Shown in pieces: positions 38,701 to 49,372 of a DNA stretch of 64,000 nt (the stretch's first letter is position 1; each line of letters starts with the position of its first letter). Source of the stretch: Burhinus oedicnemus (Eukaryota > Chordata > Aves > Charadriiformes > Burhinidae); assembly GCA_008921705.1 (NCBI GenBank), contig VFFE01006609.1:352886-416885 (forward strand), given 5' to 3'. The translations under genes and the position numbers were made by a program. The notes below the pieces were generated by a model. That model ran no database searches and was not told the origin of the DNA. It saw nothing but the letters and a program-made list of their open reading frames with translations.

Positions 38701-41456
38701 AGAGAAGCAATTTTCTAACAGAAAATGCAGATTTCACAGAATCGGTGGGGGTTTTGGTTTGTTTGTTTTTTGAGAATGCATGATTGTTTTTATTTTCAGT
38801 GGAAATCAAGTAGTTGACTGCCCTGGTAGGCTTTTATTTTCTTTCCAGCAAGACAGAAAACTCGGGGGGCTGGGAAGGCAGGATGCTGGCTACCTTGCTA
38901 TTTGTCAGCTGCCAGGTGGACTAGAGGATTATCCAGTTAGTTGACCAACCAAATTCAAATATGTTATTCCACTTCACTAGGAATTCCAGTACAATCCAGA
39001 AGTTTTAATTGAATAGAAACATTGCCATCCAGCAGCCCTGCTCAATCCCTTTTTTATATTCATGGTATCTGCTTGGCCAGCACTTTTGCATCTGATTGCT
39101 TTTGCATAAATGCTGGCCTCAATTCAGCATGAAATGTAGAACGTGGATTGGCAACTTTTAATAGTAGTCCAGGCTCATACATTTCTCTTGGGAAGCACTT
39201 CTTTTGCCTACCCACACAGTCCTCAGTACCAGCTGCCTGAAGTTCGCTCCTGATCCCTCTGCCTTTGCAACACAGGAACAGTTTGCACTTTAGCGGACAG
39301 CAGAATGAACTGGCCATGGCTGTCATGATCCCAAAATACATATTGACAACTGATGCACTATTAATCAAATTCATGTATTTCAAACTCTGTAACCTAAAAA
39401 GAGCTGCTCATCTTGTCCCTGACATTATTGTTCAGAGGATTTGATCATGTCTGTGTTTAATTGTATTTGAGAATAGTTAGCTATGTTTTTTAGAAGGACA
39501 GAGGTTAAACTTTTGATTGACAGAGCTTAAGCTTTGATTTGATCTCTCATCTCCAACTTTAGTGTCTTACTGCTATCAGTGCAAAACTTCAAATAATAAA
39601 AATTGTGGAAGCACCTGGACTGAAATTCCCCAGAAGTTCAAATATGCTAAGAGTAATTTAGATTGGAGTGGATGAACACACCATTTGTATCACTGATACC
39701 ACCAGTATCAGAGGAACGTATACCGAGCAATTACACTGAATTAATCCCTACAGCTAAGTAAGATGTTTCTTACTTTCTTTCATGTTTTCTTCTAATACTA
39801 ATGCAAAATATAAGCAAGCAATATGAAGACATACAGCTTTAGATTATGCCTCCTACTGAAGGTAACATCCTCTACAAATTGATAAAATGAGAAGTTCTGA
39901 TCATTGTGCTGCCTCATGCTCTACCTTTATCCTTCATGACTTGCAATATAATCCTCCTTACCCAGGGCATTTGGGGTTGTGGAAAGGACTTGTCCTGTTG
40001 GGAGGCATGGACAACTATGGGAGGACAAATACAGGAAGGAATTCCTTCCTGCAGAGGTTCTTAAAATCCTGCTTAACGTTTCTTACACTTCTGTATAAAA
40101 AGGAGTTTCCATGCTGGTATAGTCTGCTGACGCAGACATGTTTCCCCACATATGGAGTCATGATCTTGTTTCCTTCTGTGCAGAATTCTTTCCTTTACAT
40201 CTCTAGAAACGCATCACAAAGTTTTACCTTTTGACATGGTGTTAAGGAGCATGCTATTTTTAGGAAAAAAGAACTACATGATACCACATTTTTACTAATA
40301 GTTTATTGTATGTACTATTGTCTTTTTCTAAGATAATTTTAAGTTAGTTCAATATCTTGCTATCCTTTATTTACTTCTAATGCAATTTTAACACCAAAAA
40401 TTTTTGTAAGTAAAACTGAAGGATTTTATATTCACTTACAGTGGGAAAGGTGATGATCATAGTATATGCTGCCACTTCAGCTGGCAACATGGGACAGTGC
40501 TGGGACTGACAGAAACTGCTGACCTTTCCTCCTTCCCTTAGCCTTTGTTTTTGTCTGTGAACTCAACAAAGCACCTTTCTAATTAGTCTCCACAGTGGAA
40601 GTGAGAGAGTTCTTACAATCCAGTCTGAAAATATTTGTGTTCCATGTGGGTTTTTAAAATGTTTTTAACTTACCTTTTCTTAACCAAAGCTGTATTTAAA
40701 ACTGTGAAAATACCAGTATGGCTGTTACAATAGCTTTCTGCCTAGGCCAATACTATTGTTTAGAATTAGGCAGACTTTGCTCTCATTTTGCTTACAGTTT
40801 CTGCTCAGATTAACTGAAGACTATGTACGAAGGGTGTTTAATTTCCTGCATTAGTCTCCCATTGGAAAAGTTGAGAAGTTGGAAACTCACCGTAGTAGTT
40901 TAGTACCTATCAATTTTTCATCTATGATGTCCCATTGCAGCTAAGGGATTGTGTGGATGTCTCTCTATATGCTAAATTTTACAGGGATCTAACAATGTGT
41001 TTAGCTGGCAGTCTTCTCTGACTGCTTTTTTCTCTAACGTTGAATAAAAAAGATATTTTGCAGCAGCACATGAAAAATACAATTTGAAGAATTCAGAATT
41101 TCTGTGACTCCAGGGTAGTTATTTGTTTTCCTCTGACCTTATCTAGGTGGTGGTGGATGCAAACTTCCTGGAATGCATAAGGCCCATGACTGAGAACAGA
41201 TGATTCTTCTTGTTGTTTCTGTTCTCACAGGAGGTAAATTCTGTGCTGGTGAGTTACCACAATCATTTGTCTGATAAGCTAATGTCATAGCTTTGCAGAT
41301 TTTGGCTTCCTGCTGTGATACCTCTGTACTCTACACCAGGCAATATTTGAATGGCTGACTGAAGTCTTGATATTTTATGAGCAGTCAGCAATTCTTTTCC
41401 CTTCTATTTGTGTTGAATTTACCTGTGCTTCCCTAGGCTGTTGTTGCTGCTGGTTG
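35736..41456. other. Unique AT-rich non-coding stretch
   Basis: No gene is recognised. The piece just after copy 3 (35736-35950) is slightly GC-richer but shows no further CR1 homology that I can read. The stretch holds a G/T-only-like tract at 36508-36602 and a poly(T) run followed by CAGG at 37026-37040. Frames of up to 115 codons have no recognisable content. Confidence 0.65.
36508..36602. repeat. G/T-rich low-complexity tract
   Basis: About 95 bases are almost entirely T and G on the + strand, in TTTTG, TTG and GGT units with runs of up to eleven T. It is probably a degenerate (TTTTG)n or (TTG)n simple repeat. The G clusters are too short and few for a convincing G-quadruplex. Confidence 0.85.
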
Positions 41457-42020
41457 ATAGAATCACAGAATCATAGAACAGTTTGAGTTGGAAGGGACCT
41501 TTAAAGGCCATCTAGTCCAGCCACCCTGCAATGAGCTGGGACATCTTCAACTAGAGCAGGTTGCTCAGAGCCCCATCCAACCTGACCTGGAATGTTTGCA
41601 GGGATGGGGCATCGACCACCTCTCTGGGCAACCTGGACCAGTGTTTCACCACCCTCAGTGTAAAAAATTTCTTCCTTATATCGAGTCTAATTCTCCCAGC
41701 TTTCCTGTAGGCCCCCTTGAGGAACTGGAAAGCTACTATAAGGTCTCCCTGGAGCCTTCTGTTCTCCAGGCTGAACAACCCCAACTCTCTCAGCCTGTCT
41801 TCATAACAGAGGTGTTCCAGTCCTCTGATCATCTCTGTGGCCCTCCTCTGGACTTGCTCCAACAGATCCATGTCCTTCTTATGTTGGAGGCCCTAGAGCT
41901 GGGTACAGTATTCCAGGTGGGGTCTCACTGGAGCAGAGTAGAGGGGGAGAATCACCTCCCTCGACCTGCTGGCCATGCTGCTTTTGATGCAGCCCAGGGT
42001 ACGGTTGGCTTTTTGGGCTG
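41457..42020 (-). mobile_element. CR1 LINE copy 4, with internal 66-bp deletion
   Basis: This reverse-oriented, 5'-truncated CR1 fragment starts with AATCACAGAATCATAGAACA and ends near TTTTTGGGCTGTGA at about 42023. Relative to copy 3 it lacks 66 bases at 41700-41703, where both copies share CTTT. Copy 3 has CTTT at 35358-35361 and again at 35424-35427, so the deletion joined the two. TGATAGAA occurs at 41455-41462 and at 42021-42028 and may be an 8-bp target-site duplication, although it overlaps CR1-like bases at both ends. Bases 41457-41703 match copy 3 without a difference. Confidence 0.96.
41551..41871 (-). pseudogene. CR1 ORF2 C-terminal remnant (copy 4)
   Basis: A 106-codon frame runs from [27 protein letters not shown] through FSLENRRLQGDL to the natural end [10 protein letters not shown]. 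The 66-bp deletion is in frame and removes 22 codons between FLKGAYRK and AGRIRLDIRK, so the frame stays open. It carries no catalytic residues and is non-functional. Confidence 0.9.
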
Positions 42021-42023
42021 TGA

Positions 42024-44410
42024 TAGAAAAACCTGACAACATATGTTATGGAGGGGAAAATAGGCATTAGTTCGAAGATGGTTACTGTTAATATATTCTG
42101 TTTTCAAGAGTCCTTTGGTGCCAAAGTGTATCCTTGATTTGGTGTCTGAATTGTGATTGATTGGCATTGCTTTATGTGGGTATAAAATAGAACAACTGCT
42201 TCCAATATGTTTATGCAAGAGCTTAAGTTCCTCATTTGTTGCTTTCCAGACCATCCAGTCACATTGCGTTATGTGCTCAAATACATAACACAAAGAGAAT
42301 AGACCTATAACTGAGGCATGAAGAGCTAGTACTGAATTAGTTTCTGTCTTGTCTCAATGGCTGTTCAAATCTACCTTGACAGAAACAGAATCAGTTTCTG
42401 TTCTGGGACTTAGAAATGATTGGTTCTTTGTTGAAAGTGGCCCGTTTCTGAAAAAGAGAGAAAAACCTGCAAGATTTTTCTCAAACTTAGGTCTTTTTTT
42501 TATTATTATTATTTCATCCAAAAAGCAAACACCATTCAGGTGTTTTCAATTGGTATTTAAAAATCTTATTCAGAACTTGAGCATGCAACCATCACACTTA
42601 ACAACAGATTTGTTGCAATTTCTCTAGGAAGTAAGCTGTGTAATTCTAGCTCCCCATGCTCATCTTGGAAGCTAACTGCTACCTGAAGTTGTTGTCATGA
42701 ATAACTGAAGGATAAGCAGGTGAGTGCGTTGTTTCTTGAGAGCCACTAGACTTGGACTTTGGTTATTGGGGAGGGCAAAATATAGCTGTGTTCCGTCTCT
42801 CAGTCAGTACTCCCATGAGGAACAGTGAGTCTCTACTGATCATCTAACCTGGTTTCTACTGAAGTCAGAAGATATTTCTGTAAGCTTCAATATCTAAAGT
42901 AAGATTTTCAATGCATATTTCCCCCATTTTTAAAGGGTTTTAGAGTAATCCTCTGAGCAATTTAAGTAGCAAATTCTGTATGCTTCTGTGTTGCCTTTTT
43001 CAAAATTAGAACTCCTAAGAATTTCTATTACAATTAATAATTTTACTAATTGGTGAGATGAAGTACAACAAAACTACAATGTCATCATTTTTCTCAGTCA
43101 GTAATTAATTTGTTGTTTCCACAAACAATGTTACCATATTTAATTTTTAATAACTCTTTAATTGCTTGTGACCCTAAGAATTTCTGTCCATTCTGTCGAT
43201 ATACTGTAGTTTATTTCTGCAAGTCATTGTTCAGTTTCCTGTTTTGCAATACAACTCTCTATTAATTTATCACTTGTTTATACAGAGTACATTGTTTATC
43301 TTCATTCTTCATCTTTGTTTAGATCCTGCAAATATCTAATTTTTTTACTGCATATTCCTCTCCTTTTATATTTCATTCAACAATTTTATGTCAGCGACAC
43401 ATCTTTCCTTTTCCTGCATCTGAACTACTGAGGATTTCCTCAAGTGCTTCTATGCTGATATTTTGTTCTAAATGTATGTTATTCTCTCTCCACGTTTTTG
43501 TGGTTATTGCTCTGTGCCCTTCAATCACAGTTTTATAGTTAACTTTATTCTTATCTTTTGTATTCTATTTCCCAACTGTAGTGCTTTTTGCTTCCACTCC
43601 TGCTTTTTGTCTCTATAATTATTATACAGACATGACGCTGTCTTATTAGCTTCCTTTATTATATTATTTACCTGCTTTTAGTTCTCATTTTTAATTTTGG
43701 CTCCTACTATAATGTCCTCCTCCTGTGCTAAAAACTGTGCAGTATATTACAATTCTGCCACATCTTTCCCCATCCTGCTCTTTCTGTTTCTGCTTCCCTT
43801 CCCCACTGTCATATCCTAGTTGATACCATCTTGATGAATAAATTATCAAGATTGTTCTACAAGAAATCTGTCATGTGGTATGTGACCTCTTTTAAATTTG
43901 AGATTTAGCTATGAATTCCATATTAGTACTACATGAGCTGCTCTTATGTAAATGCATACGAACTGGTGTCTGGCAATTTCTTCTGAAGACTTTCTGTCTT
44001 TGTTCTGCTGTTCTATCCTGCTATAATTTATCACTTTTAGGACAAAATAAGTGACTTTGAAAAGGACGTCTTGCCCCAATTATAGCTTGATTGAAGTCAA
44101 GTTCAAACAGATGTACTCAATACACAATCTTGTAAGGAAGTTAGTTATTACATATTAAGAAATAAACACACATGAACACATGAAAAAGGTGTGGGTTTTT
44201 TTTTCTCCACCATTATTCTTTCATAATTAATAAAGGGTAAAAGTGTCACATTATGATTATGATAATCACTTTTACGTTTTTAGCTTAGCTAGGAGAAGGT
44301 AGTACTGGAAACTTCAGTTCTCTAAATATTTTTTAAAATGTTCTAGATTAAGTGAACATTTGTACTGTTCGACTTTTATTAAAACCTATCTGAAAAAATA
44401 TCTTCAGCTA
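42024..44410. other. Non-coding stretch with pyrimidine-rich part
   Basis: No gene is recognised. A short (ATT)n microsatellite lies near 42499-42512. From about 43150 to 43850 the + strand is strongly skewed to pyrimidines (around two thirds to three quarters in the lines I counted) without being a simple repeat. Confidence 0.65.
43150..43850. other. Pyrimidine-skewed segment
   Basis: Counting sample 60-base lines gives about 67 to 75 percent C plus T on the + strand (for example 45 of 60 at 43561-43620). The sequence is complex and not a tandem repeat. The origin is unknown; an old reversed A-rich element is possible, but I see no diagnostic ends. Confidence 0.55.
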
Positions 44411-44533
44411 CATAGAATCATAGAAGAGTTTGGGTTGGAAGGGACCTTTAAAGGTCGTCTAGTCCAACCTCCCCTGCAATGAGCAGGGACATCTTCAACT
44501 AGATGAGGTTGCTCAGAGCCCCATCCAACCTGA
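44411..44533 (-). mobile_element. CR1 LINE copy 5, 3' end only
   Basis: A 123-bp piece of the CR1 3' terminus in reverse orientation: CATAGAATCATAGAAGAG, the TTGGAAGGGACC block, and the CATCTTCAACTAGA and GTTGCTCAGAGCCCC blocks. Homology ends abruptly after CATCCAACCTGA. It belongs with copies 2 to 4 and is severely 5'-truncated, with almost no coding content. Confidence 0.95.
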
Positions 44534-45418
44534 GTTGGAGTAAAAACAGGTTGGAAGAAGATGAGTGAAAATAAAGATTTTCAGTTATCTGGCTTCTCTG
44601 GGCTGTTTCTTAAAGCACAATGATCAATTTGATATTTAATCCCATGTGCTGTTCTTTCAAGTGTAATGTTTTTAAGACACATTTCTGTCTCTCCCCGTGT
44701 ACCACAGCTCTTCAAACAGTTGATGCCAAGAAGGGGTAACAATTAACTCTGTCTTCTAATAAGGTATGTAGTTATTGGTGCAAAATAAGTTCCTGCAATA
44801 AGCTAGCTCTAAATCATGTTTGTAGAGTGAAACTTGCAAAATGGATTCAAATCCAAGCCAGCCTTTGTTTAATAACTGAAAAGAGGATGATATATTTGGA
44901 GTCCCTATATATAGATTGTTTCATTACAGTATAAGACTGTTACTAATTAAACAGGTAAAGATTCATTATGTCCAGTTTGCAACTCAATGCACAAAATGCA
45001 ACTCTACTTCTCGCTGATAATACGTTCTCTTCATATAGTCAAGTGAGGTTTAAAATGAACATCTTACATTATAATCTCTATTTTACATTATTCTTATACA
45101 ATAGTATTATTGAGCCAAACTGCACTCATATTTTCAGCAAACAGAAAATATTATGAGTTCTGCCTGATTTTGGGCAGGCAAAATACACAGAAGACATAGT
45201 CTGCCTTCCTCTGCGTAAAATAAGCATGCTAAGAAAAGAAATCCTACAGAGTTCCCAAAAGGTACAGTACATGTCATCACTTACACAACTGCCATTATTC
45301 ACAAAGTTAATGCATGTGTAGACCCAAACCGCCAGGTCCAATATCCTTAAATTGTTCGACTTGCAGAATAAAAGCAAAAGTTAGTGTAATGGTTGATGAC
45401 TAGATACAAAGGATTAAA
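44534..45418. other. Unique spacer between CR1 copies 5 and 6
   Basis: About 0.9 kb of AT-rich sequence with only chance-level frames of up to 83 codons. I see nothing recognisable. Confidence 0.65.
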
Positions 45419-45672
45419 ATCACAGAATCACTGGGGTTGGAAGGAACCTCCGGAGATCATCTAGTCCAACCCCCCTGCCAGAGCAGGGTCACCTAGAGCT
45501 GGTTGCACAGGATGGCGTCCAGGCGGGTTTTGAATGTTTCCAGAGTTGGAGATTCTACCACCTCTCTGGGCAGCCTGTTCCAGTGCTCTGCCACCCTCAA
45601 AGGAAAGAAGTTCCTCCTCATGTTTAGATGGAACTTCCTATGTTCAAGTTTGTGCCCATTACCTCTTGTCCT
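45419..45672 (-). mobile_element. CR1 LINE copy 6, 3' end only
   Basis: A reverse-oriented CR1 3' fragment: ATCACAGAATCACTGGGG, then GGTTGGAAGGAACC, the TCTAGTCCAAC block and the CAGGCGGGTTTTGAATG block, ending at ACCTCTTGTCCT. It shares the CAGGCGGGT and TTCCTATGTTC blocks with copy 1, so these two form one lineage distinct from copies 2 to 5. Only the last few tens of ORF2 codons are covered. Confidence 0.95.
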
Positions 45673-48600
45673 AGGTGTTCTCTGGTTTAGATTTGTGGCA
45701 TTCCAAATGCAAATGGGACAAGCACATTAATGCCTTCCCAAATTTAAGGCATCTGTTCCTGGGCTTAGGAATTCTTAAACTCAGAAGTGAACTATGGAGG
45801 GCAGATTTTAGATTTTATTCTGCAAAGGAAGAATATTTTTAAAATATTGCGACTGTATATAAGAAATAAGTGAATAACTAGTAACTAAATTCATAGGCTA
45901 AGAAAGCACTGAACAACAGTGATTTTTATCAATTTTCAGTTGCTTTAAAGACTATAACCTTTCAACTTGACTGTAGTTTAATCATTTATTTTACATGGAA
46001 ATTTAGTAGGCTCTAAAAATGTCCCAGAGGATATTTGAAGGCAGTCAGGTGCTGTAATGATAGACACAATAAGCTAGGTGCATGTAAGGACTAAGGCAGA
46101 ACTTGCAACTATTTGTTTATGATCATCCCAATTCCCACCCCACAAAATATCTCTTCTTTCTTCCCGATATTAGATGACTGTCTTATCCTTTATGAGGTCT
46201 TTCTCTGCCCTTTGTGAGGCTTTCATAGATGTGTTTTTAATAAAGGAGCATTCAGAATTTGATTCCTTGTAATTGTGAATCCATATTAACTGGATATACC
46301 TTATGTACATTGTTATGTCTCATTATCTCAGTATCTTTCCCCAGAAGAATTATACAAGAGACACTATTCCCCATGCTCAACTAGGCAAAGCAAAGTGATC
46401 ATTTCTGTGCCAGGTAATTTTGGAAAAATATAAATCTACCAAACAGAAAATTCAATCTTGAACAAGGAAATCTTGTACATCTCTCAAGCATTTTCACCCA
46501 GATTTCTTGGAAGCGTTATTCTCCTGATGTATCTTGTATCAGAATAGCAGACAAATTGGTTTCATTTTAAAAAGTGTAGAGGACTGTGTGGGCCTGTGTG
46601 CATATGTCTGAGATCCAGGGAGAGAAAAGAATAACAGACAGCTAATTCTTAGTTTAAACAAGCGCTTTTCTGTATGTTGAAAGAGTATGTATAATCACAA
46701 AGTGGATAATTTACAGAAAGCTTTGGAGATTTTTCAGGGAAAAGGATGTATTTTGGGGAGTTGGGAAAAGAAATCTCTGTATTTTATCAGAATGTATTCA
46801 ACCCTGAAGAATGACATTTCATACAGTATAAAGCTCTGAAGCTCAGAATTCAACTGTGGGAGAGTTTGGTACAGATACGGAAAACGTGGCATTTCACATA
46901 AAGAATCAAAAGTACACCAAAAGGACAGAGAAATGAATAAGTGTTTTGTTATAGTTATTAGTTGCAGTTTGGTTAGTTAATAAGGTAAACGTGTGGTGTG
47001 ACATAGTACAAAAATGCCTGAAGTAATGCAGAAGTACAAAATGGAACAGTACAGGTTTATGTGCTTGTATCAGACTATCCTCTACAGGTAAAAGCAAACA
47101 AAAAAAACTGGTCAGTGCAAAGCAATTAGTCAAATGTTTAGAGCAATTTTGAATCAGCTGACTGAGATAGTATCAATCTACCACAGTATTTTTGATCTGT
47201 AACCTGGCACTGCAAAGCCAGATTAACTTTATTGTCAAGTCAGGGGGAAAGTTACTTGATGTTGAAGCAAAATGCCTAGTCAATATGTTCAGTCTATACC
47301 TTAAGTAAGTGTATATCATTAGAATATAATGAAAGCAGAGCAAAGGAAGTTACAATTTACTTATCCTTCTCAACTGATCAAATCATAATACAACAAGAAT
47401 ATAAATCTTAATCAATCTAATGATATCTCTTGTACTTTTATTTCGTGGAAATAGGTTGATAAGGGGTACAATTGATGGAGCCTAAGAAGTACCGAGGAAA
47501 TGCATGTAAAAGTCAGTTTTACAGCCCCAGATTGACCAACTCTGCCCTTTTTAGGTGACAACAATCAATACCATCAATAACTCTTTTTTAAATACTATTG
47601 AATATTTTACGATACAGCAGAAATTCATTGTACATTTCAGTTACATATAGACTGTGAAGAAGTCCATATGAAAAGCTTGAAAATCTTTGTCAAGTACTAT
47701 AGTTCCTTGCCTTTCATGTGTGAAAAATATTTGATTTAATTTTACAGGGTTAAGATATTCAAAGTCATTTGGGCCTTCAAAAGATTGCGAAAGTTGGGCT
47801 CTGTTAGTGTACCTAATCTCATCAATACTCTTCAATATCTTTACTTAAAGTCAGTAATTACTAAAAAATTTTAGATCAGTAATGTATTTAACTTAATATA
47901 AAAGGAAGGAAGAAGAATCCAGCAGCTGCTACATTTATTACAGCAGTATACAAAACTTTGTTTCTGTAATTTCATGTAGCCCCTTTCCTTCCTGAACTTT
48001 TTTTGAAAAGGAAAAATGAAAAACTTTAAAACAAATTCTGCTCAGAACATAAATGGGGTGAATTCCATGAGTGGCTCCTGTTCCATTTCTTCTCCTCCTT
48101 TCTTTTGATAATTCCATAGTAACTAGTGACTCCAAACTTCTGGAAACTACTCTGCTCTAAGTATATCTTGTTAGTACTCAGAGGGGAAAAGAATTGCTCA
48201 TTTACTGAATCAAGACAGATTAGCTCTGTGGATTCGTTCTAGAGGCTGTACCCCTTTGCAGTGAAACAATGAAAATGGGTTTTACTGAAGCTACCAACAA
48301 GATTCCTGGATTGCTTGATTGTATATTTACCACTTTAATACACAGCAACTACAGTGGTATTTTCCATCTGTCTAAGTGTTTTGGGGAGAGAGAGAAAGTG
48401 AATCCAATGCTTATTTCCAAGGCAAAATTGATTTTAACTAGAACCAATGCATTTTATATTCTTGTGCAACTCCAGACTATCTTAGTATTCATGATGCTTT
48501 TCTTCATACAGTACTCATGTGGTGTGTTTCATTTGCAAAATGGCATGCACAGGAATAAAGGCCCGGAGGAATATAACACTTCTACCTCACAGAAAAAGTA

Positions 48601-49352
48601 AATTAGGTTTCCTTAGCATTCTGTCTCTTCATCATCTGGAAAACCTGCTGCTATTGAAGTTTTCTTCTGATGGCCAGTGCATTTTCTGATAAATTTGTAG
48701 CTTGTTTAAAAGGCAGCTGCAGTTTGCGTATAATCAGCAAACATCTGCAATAATTCAAAAGGAAAAGGTAAAACATTAGCACTAGAGAAAATGATCAGAG
48801 AAGATCAGGTATAGCAGATGCAAGTGTTATTAATAACTGAAAAGCAAGTGAACTAGACTGCTTTAGGAGGTTCAGTAGTGTCCAGGAAAAATCGGAGTCG
48901 TTGCCTGTCCTGCCACACAGAACAACTGTTAGAGGAACTGCAAAAAAGTCTACAGGAGAAAGTCTCATGACCTTTCTCAATTCCAGCTTGATGGAAAATG
49001 TTTGGTTTCTCTAACTTCTCATATAATACATTTACTAACTACTGAGTGCAGATGCAATTTTGTATGGTGTACACTTAGGGAACATTGATAAATATTGTAA
49101 TTGTCCTTGTGTTGTTGGCCTTGTGCTGGTAACGTTTCCCTAAGATCAGAATTTAGCACTCCACACTTTTGCAGTAGAGAGATAACTATTTCCACACACA
49201 AATGATTGTAATATGCATTTTGTTCATTTGTTAAAGTACATAAAACTCCAGATACCCAGCTTTTGTTAGCGTTTACAGTTTCAGAGTAGTAGACAAAAAT
49301 CTTGTCTTCATCTTGTAAAGTCGCTGAGACCGAATGTGTTTTGGAAAACCTC

Positions 49353-49372
49353 TTTTTTTTTTTTTTTTTTTT
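49353..49372. repeat. Poly(T) run, 20 bases
   Basis: Twenty uninterrupted T, followed by GC and a shorter T-rich tail. No adjacent retroposed sequence is recognisable, so it is called as a simple repeat. Confidence 0.85.

Noticed and set aside
41488..42036. 182-codon plus-strand reading frame, and a similar 72-codon frame at 35146-35364
   Set aside because: It runs antisense through CR1 copies 4 and 3, begins inside the 3' terminal region, and its identical start in both copies reflects the shared CR1 sequence. It is a shadow of ORF2.
42061..42082. GTTCGAAG as a possible tRNA T-arm (B box); also GGTTCGAAG at 15584
   Set aside because: No matching A box, acceptor stem or cloverleaf around 42070. 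The 15584 match is inside the CR1 3' end.
48269..48601. 110-codon plus-strand frame with a hydrophobic stretch
   Set aside because: The hydrophobic segment (ILVFMMLFFI) comes from T-rich codons. There is no signal peptide layout or family match that I can recognise.
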